Positions 1 through 6,014 are shown, counted from the first letter of the stretch. The stretch: DNA of 6,252 nt from a bacterium (GCA_040756715.1 JBFLYE010000066.1:1-6252), one strand, 5' to 3'. The notes: generated by a model not told the origin, from the letters alone. Numbers and translations: made by a program.

Positions 1-1023
1 GTATCCCTAATCTCCCCCTTTTCAAATTTTCTGGTTGTCCCCCTGGTTGGAGTTCTCCTTCCCTTTGGGCTTATCTTTATCCTTTTAGGGTTTATAAATT
101 TATATCTGGCAAGCCTTCTTGTCCTGCCCCTTTCTTTATTAACAAACCTTGCAATCAAGGCAATCCTTTATTTCTCATATATCCCAGCAAGCTCAATTAG
201 CCTTCCCTGTCCAAATATTCCAATGGTTATCTTCCTTTATTTTGCTATCATTGTCTTTGCAGAAAGAATAAAAGCCCTTTTTATTCCAACCCTAATTATC
301 CTAAATATTCTTCTTTGGTATAATGTTTGCAAACCCAGAGGGCTTGAAGCCACATTTCTTGATGTTTCCCATGGCGATTCTATATTTATAAGAAGCCCAA
401 AAGGATGTAATATCCTAATTGATGGGGGTCCTCCGGGATTAGGAAGGTCTTGTCTCCTTCCATTTTTAAGATATAAAGGGATAGATAGGGTAGATGCAAT
501 CTTTGCAACCCATTCTGATGCTTATCATATTGGAGGCTTAATTGATTGCTTAACCGAGCTTAATGTAGGAAGGATATTTTATAATGGATGTAATGCTTCC
601 TCCAAAACATATAAGGATTTTAAGGCTGTGATTAAAGAAAAAGGTATTCCTTTACAAAGGCTAAAAATGGGAGATGCAATTAAAGGCATAGATTTGGATA
701 TTGAGGTCTTAAACCCTCCAAATAACACCTTTTCTTCTCATAATAACAATTCCCTTGTTTTAAGGATAAAAAATAAAAACCTCTCATTCCTTCTTACCGG
801 GGATATTGAAGAAGGAGCCATTTCATTTCTTTCCTCAACCTATTCAAAGAAATTAAGAACGACCATCCTTAAAGCACCCTGTCAGGGAAGAAAAAAGATT
901 CCAAAACAATTTCTTTCCCTTGTAGATCCAAAGGTAATTCTAAGAAATACAAGCCTTACCGGAGCGATTACCATTAAATCCTCAAAAAATGGCTTTAAGG
1001 TCATATACCATTGCTTACCGTAA
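1..1023 (+). CDS. comEC: ComEC/Rec2-family DNA uptake protein, C-terminal part (5' truncated by window)
   Basis: The frame is open from base 1, so the ATG at 223 is internal and the gene begins outside the window; 340 residues are visible. Residues about 1-106 are hydrophobic membrane segments (roughly 10-30, 35-55, 75-88 and 93-106), including the end of the competence channel domain. Residues about 115-340 match the periplasmic or extracellular metallo-beta-lactamase-like domain of ComEC: FLDVSHGDS (119-127, usual form VGQGDS), LIDGG (138-142), a THSDAYHIGG motif (170-179), SLVL, and LLTGD ending at D268. In the family, ComEC forms the inner-membrane channel that brings single-stranded DNA into the cell, and this domain is thought to be a nuclease. 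Two metal sites are altered here: the usual HxDxDH reads H171-S-D-A-Y175-H176, and the usual HHGS reads C294-Q-G-R. Family assignment is firm; nuclease activity is doubtful. No other competence gene is in view. Confidence 0.88.
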   Translation, partial: VSLISPFSNFLVVPLVGVLLPFGLIFILLGFINLYLASLLVLPLSLLTNLAIKAILYFSYIPASSISLPCPNIPMVIFLYFAIIVFAERIKALFIPTLIILNILLWYNVCKPRGLEATFLDVSHGDSIFIRSPKGCNILIDGGPPGLGRSCLLPFLRYKGIDRVDAIFATHSDAYHIGGLIDCLTELNVGRIFYNGCNASSKTYKDFKAVIKEKGIPLQRLKMGDAIKGIDLDIEVLNPPNNTFSSHNNNSLVLRIKNKNLSFLLTGDIEEGAISFLSSTYSKKLRTTILKAPCQGRKKIPKQFLSLVDPKVILRNTSLTGAITIKSSKNGFKVIYHCLP

Positions 1024-1047
1024 GATAGATTTGGTATAATTTAAGCG
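1011..1047 (+). promoter_or_regulatory. Predicted promoter of pyrC, leaderless type
   Basis: A perfect TATAAT lies at 1035-1040, with TTGCTT at 1011-1016 as a weak -35 box (3 of 6 consensus bases) 18 bases upstream. Only 7 bases separate the -10 box from the pyrC ATG at 1048, so transcription would begin at or within a base or two of the start codon. No Shine-Dalgarno sequence precedes the ATG, which agrees with a leaderless mRNA. The -35 box lies inside the end of comEC. The hpf promoter in this window has the same -10 to ATG spacing. This is inferred from sequence only. Confidence 0.6.
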
Positions 1048-2178
1048 ATGAATGTTTTACTTAAAAATGGCTCTATTTTGGATTTTGGGAAAAATCTGGA
1101 TATCCTTATTGAAGATGGAAAGATTGTAAAAATTCAAAGGGATATTTCTGATTTTACCGGTGAGATTTTTGATTGTAAAGGAAATCTTATTGTCCCAGGC
1201 CTTATTGACCTTCATACCCATATAAGGTCATTTGAGGAAAACGAAAAAGAGACAATAGAATCTGGGATATCTGCGGCAATATCTGGTGGATTTACAACCA
1301 TCTGTATAATGCCAAATACAGACTTGACCATAGATAACCCAAAAATATTAAGGAAAATTAAAGAAAAACAGAATAAAATCCAAATTTTCCCCATAGGTGC
1401 TATAGCTGAAGGTATGGGACAGTTAAGGCTTTCTGATATAAAAGGGATGAAGGATGAGGGCATATTTGCCATATCTGATGATGGAGGAGAGCTTATGGAT
1501 AAATCCCTTTTAAAAGATGCAATGGAAATTGCAAGTGAATTAGACCTTTTGGTTATCCTCCATTGTGAAATTCCCTCTGAGCCAAAGGCAATTGAAAAAA
1601 ATATCTCCCTATGCTTAGATGCAAAATGTAGGCTTCATATTGCCCATATAAGCACAAAGGAGGGAATATCCCTTATTAAACAGGCAAAAAGAGAAAGCCA
1701 AAACATATCATCTGAAGCAACACCCCATCACTTTACCTTGAGTGATATAGCCTTTAATGTAAAACCCCCTATTCGGTCAAAAGAAGATAAAGAGGCTGTA
1801 ATAGAGGGGCTTTGTTCTGGGACAATAGATGTTATTGTAACAGACCATGCACCACACCCTAAAGGTTCTGATAAACCAGGGATATCAGGCATTGAAACAG
1901 CATTGGGTCTTGTCCTCTTAAGCCTTGTAGACAAGGGCTATCTTTCATTAAGCGATGCAATTTCAAAGCTTACAAAAAACCCGGCAAAGATAATTGGGAT
2001 TGAAAGGGAGATAAAAGAGGGAGAAGATGCCTACCTTACCATTATTGATTTAAAAAAGGAATGGATTGTTAAAAAGGATGAATTTAAATCAAGGGGAAAA
2101 AACACATCCTTTGAAGGCTGGAAACTTAAAGGAAAACCCATCTCTGTCCTTACACCTTATTTCATTAAATCAAGGTAG
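1048..2178 (+). CDS. pyrC: Dihydroorotase, class I, compact form
   Basis: Cytosolic amidohydrolase of pyrimidine synthesis that interconverts N-carbamoyl-aspartate and dihydroorotate. At 376 residues it is shorter than the usual 420-430. An N-terminal beta-sandwich strand set leads into the barrel at GLIDLHTHIR. Metal ligands are all present by alignment to known class I enzymes: H56, H58, D145 (in SDDGG), H172 (HCE), H200 (IAHIS) and D266 (TDHAPH). Substrate-binding R60 and N90 (MPNT) are also present. The D145-H172 spacing of 27 equals that of typical enzymes, but H172-H200 is only 28 residues instead of about 53. The loop after TDHAPH is also about 7 residues short, and the usual EPG after HxHxR reads S61-F62-E63. 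The ligand set argues for an active enzyme. A related cyclic amidase such as a hydantoinase is less likely because of the R60/N90 pair and the APH motif. The start has no Shine-Dalgarno sequence and lies just downstream of a -10 box. The 3' end overlaps the opposing glycosyltransferase by 22 bases. Confidence 0.92.
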   Translation: MNVLLKNGSILDFGKNLDILIEDGKIVKIQRDISDFTGEIFDCKGNLIVPGLIDLHTHIRSFEENEKETIESGISAAISGGFTTICIMPNTDLTIDNPKILRKIKEKQNKIQIFPIGAIAEGMGQLRLSDIKGMKDEGIFAISDDGGELMDKSLLKDAMEIASELDLLVILHCEIPSEPKAIEKNISLCLDAKCRLHIAHISTKEGISLIKQAKRESQNISSEATPHHFTLSDIAFNVKPPIRSKEDKEAVIEGLCSGTIDVIVTDHAPHPKGSDKPGISGIETALGLVLLSLVDKGYLSLSDAISKLTKNPAKIIGIEREIKEGEDAYLTIIDLKKEWIVKKDEFKSRGKNTSFEGWKLKGKPISVLTPYFIKSR

Positions 2179-3284
2179 ATGTTTTCTGTTTCCTTTACCA
2201 TCTTCTTTAAGGAAAACTCATTTTTTATTCTATTATAACCTGCCTCTCCCATCCTCTTTCTTTTCTCTTTATCAACCAAAAGCTCCTCAATTGCCTTGGC
2301 TAATCCATTAACATCAAAAGAAGAAACAAGGATTCCCGTCTCTCCATCTACAACAAGCTCTGGTATTCCACCTACATTGGTAGAAATGATGGGAAGATGT
2401 GCCAACCCTGCCTCCATAATAGAAACAGGCAGCCCTTCTACAATGGAGGGAAGGACAAAGATATCCGAGATGGATAATAAGCTTTCCACCCTTTCTTTTC
2501 TTCCCAGAAAAATGATATCATTGCTTAATCCAAGTCTATTGGTTAGCTCAATAAGCTCCTCCCTTAATGGTCCATCTCCTACAAGAAGGCATTTAAACTT
2601 GAAATTCTCTCTTACAATTTTTAAGGCATTCAGCAATGTTTTATGGTTTTTCCATATACTAAAATTTGCCACAGAAATTATAACTGTTTCATCTTTAAGC
2701 CTATCTTTTAAAGGGGTATGGGAAGTAAAATCAAGGGAATTTGGGTCTATTCCATTATAAACCACCTTAAATTTACCAGATGGATAGCCATTTTTGATAA
2801 GAAAATCACAGGCTGTTTTAGAATTTGATATGCAGAGCCTAACTAAAGGAAAGGTTAATTTATCAAGAAATGTAGCAATTGTGGTATAAAGTTTATTTTG
2901 GGTATTTATAATAAAGATGCTTCTTAATCCTGTAATAATCCTTTGACAGCCTGCAATCTTTCCTAGTATCCTTCCCAAAATATTTGCCCGAAAGCCATAT
3001 ATATGAATAATGTCATATTTGTTTCTTTTTAAAAACCAAAAAAGGCTTAATGTGGCTTTAAGTATGCCTCCTTTTTCATAATTTAGATAATAAACATTTG
3101 TTTCTTTCTCAAACTCAAGAGACATTTTTCCCTTGGAATCAAGGATACAAACATCGTTTTGAAAGATGGCTTTATCCATTCCTTTTATGAGGGATAAAAC
3201 CATTTTCTCTGTTCCGCCTATATCAGATGTGCTTAAAAATTGTAAGACCTTGATTTTAGAATTCAAGGATTTGGTAAGTTCCAT
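2157..3284 (-). CDS. GT4-type glycosyltransferase (GT-B fold)
   Basis: A 375-residue protein typical in length for GT4 enzymes, which use a nucleotide-activated sugar to extend cell-surface glycans or glycolipids. The N-terminal Rossmann half opens with KVLQFLSTSDIGGTEKMV, the glycine-rich loop (G23-G24-T25-E26) seen in this family. The C-terminal half holds VVYNGID, SVANFSIWKNHKTLL, LLVGDGPLREEL, then the EGLPVSIME block whose E283 and E291 form the retaining E-x7-E motif, followed by NVGGIPELV and DGETGILV. No transmembrane helix or signal peptide is seen, so it is probably cytosolic or membrane-peripheral. I chose the ATG at 3284, which overlaps the end of hpf by 29 bases and has AGGG a few bases upstream. 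A TTG at 3338 would extend it deep into hpf, and a TTG at 3266 is another candidate. Cotranscription with hpf is likely. Donor and acceptor cannot be told from sequence. Confidence 0.9.
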   Translation of the reverse strand: MELTKSLNSKIKVLQFLSTSDIGGTEKMVLSLIKGMDKAIFQNDVCILDSKGKMSLEFEKETNVYYLNYEKGGILKATLSLFWFLKRNKYDIIHIYGFRANILGRILGKIAGCQRIITGLRSIFIINTQNKLYTTIATFLDKLTFPLVRLCISNSKTACDFLIKNGYPSGKFKVVYNGIDPNSLDFTSHTPLKDRLKDETVIISVANFSIWKNHKTLLNALKIVRENFKFKCLLVGDGPLREELIELTNRLGLSNDIIFLGRKERVESLLSISDIFVLPSIVEGLPVSIMEAGLAHLPIISTNVGGIPELVVDGETGILVSSFDVNGLAKAIEELLVDKEKRKRMGEAGYNRIKNEFSLKKMVKETENIYLDLMK

Positions 3285-3759
3285 TTTTTGCCCTATAGAT
3301 AATGTTGTAGATGGCTGTTTCTTTGTTTTTAAAGACAAAAAATGGGTTTTCTTGGAAGATAAGTTCGTTTATTGCCTCTTCAATGAATAATATGGCTGGC
3401 TCTATCCTTCTTGTCTTTACAACAGGGACTTGTTCTTCTTCCTTCTCCTGAAAGAAAGAAGGTAGATGAACCTTTTTATGGTTAACTATCTTTTCCTTAA
3501 GCTTCTTAGCCTGGGTTTCTATCTTTTTAAGGCTTTCATCTATTGAAAGCTCTATATCTGGAAGAGAGGCTTTAGAATGAAGGATATTCCCATAATCATT
3601 TATGGTGGTCTCGATGAGAAAATTTCCCTTTTGATGCGAGACAACAATTTTCATAAGGGCATCTTCTTTTAGATATTTTTCAAGCTTCTTTGCCCTCTTT
3701 CTTATATACCCTTCTATTTTAGAAGAAATATCATTTCTTTTTTCTATCTCTATCTTCAT
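3256..3759 (-). CDS. hpf: Ribosome hibernation promoting factor, long form
   Basis: A 167-residue protein with the two domains of long HPF. Residues 1-95 fit the RaiA/YfiA fold that binds the 30S decoding region: a basic helix (IRKRAKKLEKYL, 19-30), a beta strand run (MKIVVSHQKGNFLIETTI, 36-53) and a lysine-rich helix (SLKKIETQAKKLKEK, 76-90). A charged linker (about 97-112) leads to the C-terminal domain (VVKTRRIEP..., 113-167), which in the family pairs two factors to join 70S ribosomes into inactive 100S dimers; its FFVFKNKE and IIYRAKNGTY blocks match the usual FxVFxN and VxYRRxDG motifs. It is slightly shorter than the common 180-190 residues. The start at 3759 is chosen because homology begins there and a promoter ends just before it; the open frame continues further upstream but runs antisense through rplL. 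It lacks a Shine-Dalgarno sequence. It is divergent from rplL and overlaps the downstream glycosyltransferase. Confidence 0.88.
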   Translation of the reverse strand: MKIEIEKRNDISSKIEGYIRKRAKKLEKYLKEDALMKIVVSHQKGNFLIETTINDYGNILHSKASLPDIELSIDESLKKIETQAKKLKEKIVNHKKVHLPSFFQEKEEEQVPVVKTRRIEPAILFIEEAINELIFQENPFFVFKNKETAIYNIIYRAKNGTYQILEF

Positions 3760-3795
3760 CAAAAATATTATATCGAAATAAAACCAATTATTCAA
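3760..3795 (-). promoter_or_regulatory. Predicted promoter of hpf, leaderless type
   Basis: On the minus strand, TTGAAT (3795-3790) is followed after exactly 17 bases by TATAAT (3772-3767), and 7 bases later comes the ATG of hpf (3759). The -35 box matches 4 of 6 and the -10 box 6 of 6 consensus bases with optimal spacing. This is the best sigma-70 type promoter in the window. Transcription would begin at or beside the start codon, and no Shine-Dalgarno sequence is available, so a leaderless transcript is expected. Confidence 0.68.
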
Positions 3796-3825
3796 TTTTT
3801 TTATGCTGTCTCCTAAAAATAATCC

Positions 3826-3863
3826 TTGCAAAAACTTTAATTCAAATTGTAAAATGTTATGAT
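3826..3863 (+). promoter_or_regulatory. Predicted promoter of rplL (two overlapping -10 options)
   Basis: One option is TTGCAA (3826-3831), an 18-base spacer and TAAAAT (3850-3855). The other is an extended -10, TGTTATGAT (3855-3863), with no good -35 box. Either would start transcription shortly upstream of the strong Shine-Dalgarno sequence of rplL, giving a short leader of roughly 13-22 bases. Unlike the hpf promoter, this one leaves room for a ribosome binding site. Confidence 0.5.
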
Positions 3864-3872
3864 TAAAACTTA

Positions 3873-3879
3873 AGGAGGA
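3873..3879 (+). promoter_or_regulatory. Strong ribosome binding site of rplL
   Basis: AGGAGGA at 3873-3879 lies 4 bases before the ATG at 3884 and pairs well with the 16S rRNA 3' end. It fixes the rplL start and shows that this organism does use Shine-Dalgarno initiation for a highly expressed gene, in contrast with pyrC and hpf. Confidence 0.85.
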
Positions 3880-3883
3880 AAAG

Positions 3884-4258
3884 ATGAGTAAGGACGAGAT
3901 TATTTCTGCAATAGAAGGAATGAGTGTTCTTGAGCTTTCCGAGCTAGTAAAGGAGCTTGAGGAAAAATTTGGGGTAAAAGCAGCTGCTCCAATGATGGTT
4001 GGACAAGTAGGAGGGGCAGCTCCTGCCACAGAAGAGAAGGAAGAAAAAACAACCTTTGATGTTTTCTTAACAAGCTTTGGTGACAACAAAATTCAGGTAA
4101 TAAAGGAGATTAGAACAATCCTACCACTAGGCCTTAAGGAAGCAAAGGAATTAGTAGAAAGTGCTCCGTGCGAAATAAAGAAAGGGGTAGCAAAAGAGGA
4201 AGGGGAAGATATAAAGAAGAAATTAGAGGCTGTCGGCGCAAAGGTTGAGATAAAATAA
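3884..4258 (+). CDS. rplL: Ribosomal protein L7/L12 (bL12)
   Basis: Stalk protein of the large ribosomal subunit; dimers bind L10, and their mobile C-terminal domains recruit and activate translation GTPases. The 124 residues are normal length. Residues 1-33 form the N-terminal dimerisation and L10-binding part ([19 protein letters not shown]). Residues about 33-54 are the Ala/Gly/Glu-rich hinge. Residues 56-124 are the C-terminal domain with [17 protein letters not shown], and the closing block [14 protein letters not shown]. In the GTPase-contact region the usual TGLGLKEAK reads L80-P81-L82-G83-L84, so a proline replaces the conserved glycine. The gene usually follows rplJ in the rplKAJL-rpoBC cluster; here it follows a divergent hpf and precedes a DJ-1-family gene 20 bases downstream. 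Whether this is the only copy cannot be seen. Confidence 0.95.
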   Translation: MSKDEIISAIEGMSVLELSELVKELEEKFGVKAAAPMMVGQVGGAAPATEEKEEKTTFDVFLTSFGDNKIQVIKEIRTILPLGLKEAKELVESAPCEIKKGVAKEEGEDIKKKLEAVGAKVEIK

Positions 4259-4278
4259 AAAATTATTGCTAATTAAAA

Positions 4279-4863
4279 ATGAAATCTGCAAGCTTATTCC
4301 TCTCTCTTTTTTTAATAGGCTGCGGCCAAAAGGAGGTGAAAAGAATGGAGGTTGAAAAAAAGGTTTGTATGATTGTTGCCTCAAGGGATTTTAGGGATGA
4401 GGAGTTTACAGAGCCAAAGAAAATATTTGAGGCAGCAAAAATAAAGGTGGTGGTTGCCTCATCAAGGCTTTCTCCCTCAAAGGGCTATTTTGGGGCAATT
4501 GCAAACCCCGAAATTTTGGTAGAAAATGTTAAGGCAGATGAATTTGATGCGATTGTCTTTATCGGAGGCTCAGGTGCCCAAGAATATTTTAATAATCTTT
4601 CTGCCTTAAAGGTTGCAAAGGATGCCTTTGAGAAGGGAAAGATTGTAGCAGCAATCTGCATCGCACCCTCAATCCTGGCAAATGCTGGTGTTTTATCGGG
4701 AAAAAGGGCAACCTCATTTTCATCAGAAAAGGGTAATCTTATTAAAAAGGGTTCAATATTTACCGGAGTTGATGTAGAGGTAGATGGTAAAATTGTAACC
4801 GCAGAGGGTCCAAGCGCAGCAGAAAAATTTGCAAAAACCATCCTCTCCCTCCTTTCAAAGTAA
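4279..4863 (+). CDS. DJ-1/PfpI-family protein with lipoprotein signal peptide
   Basis: A 194-residue protein. Residues 1-22 look like a lipoprotein signal: a short basic start, the hydrophobic run ASLFLSLFLI and the lipobox L-I-G-C15, so the mature form would be lipid-anchored at C15. The rest is a DJ-1/PfpI domain: VCMIVASRDFRDEEF (29-43, with E42 near the family's conserved acidic residue), FDAIVFIGGSGAQEYF (89-104) and the nucleophile elbow AAICIAPSILANAG with C127. The usual His after the cysteine is Ile, as I recall in a subset of the family. Family members include deglycase/protease-like stress proteins and chaperones, so the reaction here is unknown. A second ATG at 4345 (M23) has a near-perfect Shine-Dalgarno sequence and would give a 172-residue cytosolic protein. 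The ATG at 4279 has no visible Shine-Dalgarno sequence. It is probably cotranscribed with rplL; its stop overlaps the next ATG. Confidence 0.85.
   Translation: MKSASLFLSLFLIGCGQKEVKRMEVEKKVCMIVASRDFRDEEFTEPKKIFEAAKIKVVVASSRLSPSKGYFGAIANPEILVENVKADEFDAIVFIGGSGAQEYFNNLSALKVAKDAFEKGKIVAAICIAPSILANAGVLSGKRATSFSSEKGNLIKKGSIFTGVDVEVDGKIVTAEGPSAAEKFAKTILSLLSK
4331..4347 (+). promoter_or_regulatory. Internal Shine-Dalgarno and alternative start of the DJ-1-family gene
   Basis: AGGAGGTGA at 4331-4339 is fully complementary to the standard 16S rRNA 3' end, with 5 bases before an in-frame ATG at 4345. The codons read KEVKR-M, just after the lipobox cysteine. It may be the main start, a second start, or chance from a Lys-Glu-rich linker. 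Confidence 0.55.
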
Positions 4864-6014
4864 TGGATTATGGATTAAGCGAGGAGCAACTGGCAATAAA
4901 GGAGCTTGCCAAGAAAATTGCTTGTGAAAAGATAAGAAAGAGGGCAAAAGAGCTTGATGAAAAAGAGGAATTTCCTTATGAAATCATTAAGGATATTGCT
5001 CAAGCTGACCTTTTTGGCTTGTATATCCCAGAGGAATATGGTGGATTCGGTGGTGGATGCTTTGAGCTCTGCTTAGCCACTGAGGAATTTTCCAAGGCTT
5101 GTGCGGGTGTTGCGGTTTGCTTTGCCGCATCTGCTTTGGGTGCATATCCTATAGTTTTATATGGCTCTGAAGAGCAAAAGAAAAAATATCTTCCCGATAT
5201 TGCTTCAGGAAAGAAATTGGCTGCCTTTGCTATTACTGAGCCAGATGCCGGAAGTGATGCCGGTTCAATTAAAACCAGTGCAACAAAAACAGAAGGTGGC
5301 TATATCCTAAACGGCACAAAGCAATGGATAACCAATGGTGGAGAGGCAGAGATCTATACGGTAATTGCAATGACAGATAAAACAAAGGGCTCCCGCGGTA
5401 CATCCTGCTTTATCTTAGAAAAGGGAATGCCAGGGTTTGAATTTGGAAAAAAAGAAAAGAAGCTTGGCATAAGATGTTCATCCACCAGAGAGCTTATCTT
5501 TAAGGATTGCTTTGTTCCCAGTGAAAATTTAATTGCAAGGGAGGGGATGGGATTTATTGTAGCAATGAAGACATTTGATAACTCAAGGCCTGGCATTGCC
5601 GCTCAGGCAATTGGCATAGCACAGGGGGCATTAGAGCTTGCTTTAAAATATGCGAATGAAAGAATTCAATTTGGCCAAAAAATCTCATCATTTCAGGGGA
5701 TACAATGGATGTTTGCCGATATGTCAACCAAGATAGAAGCTGCCCGTGCCTTAACCTATGCGGTCTGCCGAATGATTGATAGGGGAGCAAAGGATGTCTC
5801 AATGGAGTCAGCCCAAGCAAAGCTATTTGCCTCAGATACCGCGATGGAGGTTTCTACAAATTGCCTCCAGATATTTGGTGGATATGGCTATATGAGGGAA
5901 TACCCGATTGAAAAGTATATGCGGGATGCCAAGATAACCCAGATATACGAAGGAACAAACCAAATCCAGCGAAATATCATTGCCTTAAAGCTTATTAAAG
6001 AGCTTGCTAAATAA
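4863..6014 (+). CDS. Acyl-CoA dehydrogenase, short-chain (butyryl-CoA) type
   Basis: FAD enzyme that oxidises acyl-CoA to trans-2-enoyl-CoA and passes electrons to electron-transfer flavoprotein; related enzymes run the reverse step with a bifurcating partner. At 383 residues it has full family length and all three domains: N-terminal helices (1-120), the beta domain with FAITEPDAGSD (122-132) and WITNGG (155-160), and the C-terminal helices with SRPGIAAQAIG (241-251), RIQFGQKISSFQ (267-278), IFGGYGYMREYP (337-348) and IYEGTNQIQR (361-370). E363 is the expected catalytic base, at the position used by short- and medium-chain enzymes. The A of its ATG is the last base of the preceding stop codon (TAATG), and no Shine-Dalgarno sequence is seen, so translation is probably coupled. 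No etfAB, thiolase or hydratase gene lies in the window, so the substrate stays uncertain. Confidence 0.93.
   Translation: MDYGLSEEQLAIKELAKKIACEKIRKRAKELDEKEEFPYEIIKDIAQADLFGLYIPEEYGGFGGGCFELCLATEEFSKACAGVAVCFAASALGAYPIVLYGSEEQKKKYLPDIASGKKLAAFAITEPDAGSDAGSIKTSATKTEGGYILNGTKQWITNGGEAEIYTVIAMTDKTKGSRGTSCFILEKGMPGFEFGKKEKKLGIRCSSTRELIFKDCFVPSENLIAREGMGFIVAMKTFDNSRPGIAAQAIGIAQGALELALKYANERIQFGQKISSFQGIQWMFADMSTKIEAARALTYAVCRMIDRGAKDVSMESAQAKLFASDTAMEVSTNCLQIFGGYGYMREYPIEKYMRDAKITQIYEGTNQIQRNIIALKLIKELAK

Noticed and set aside
318-323. TATAAT inside comEC, and similar ones elsewhere in coding DNA
   Set aside because: It encodes Tyr-Asn in a conserved frame with no gene start nearby; it shows that the hexamer alone is weak evidence in this AT-rich DNA.
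223-1023. ComEC-like gene starting at the ATG at 223
   Set aside because: The frame is open to base 1 with membrane segments that continue the ComEC channel domain, so this is an internal methionine.
3285-3338. TTG start extending the glycosyltransferase by 18 residues
   Set aside because: It would overlap hpf by 83 bases, uses a rare start and adds residues with no homology to the family; the ATG at 3284 is better.
3760-4089. Long upstream extension of the hpf reading frame on the minus strand
   Set aside because: It runs antisense through rplL, its translation is Ser/Phe-rich with no family features, and hpf homology and promoter both point to the ATG at 3759.
4485-4841. Minus-strand open frame opposite the DJ-1-family gene, and similar frames inside pyrC, the glycosyltransferase and the acyl-CoA dehydrogenase
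   Set aside because: These are shadows of well-supported genes, without recognisable domains or ribosome binding sites.
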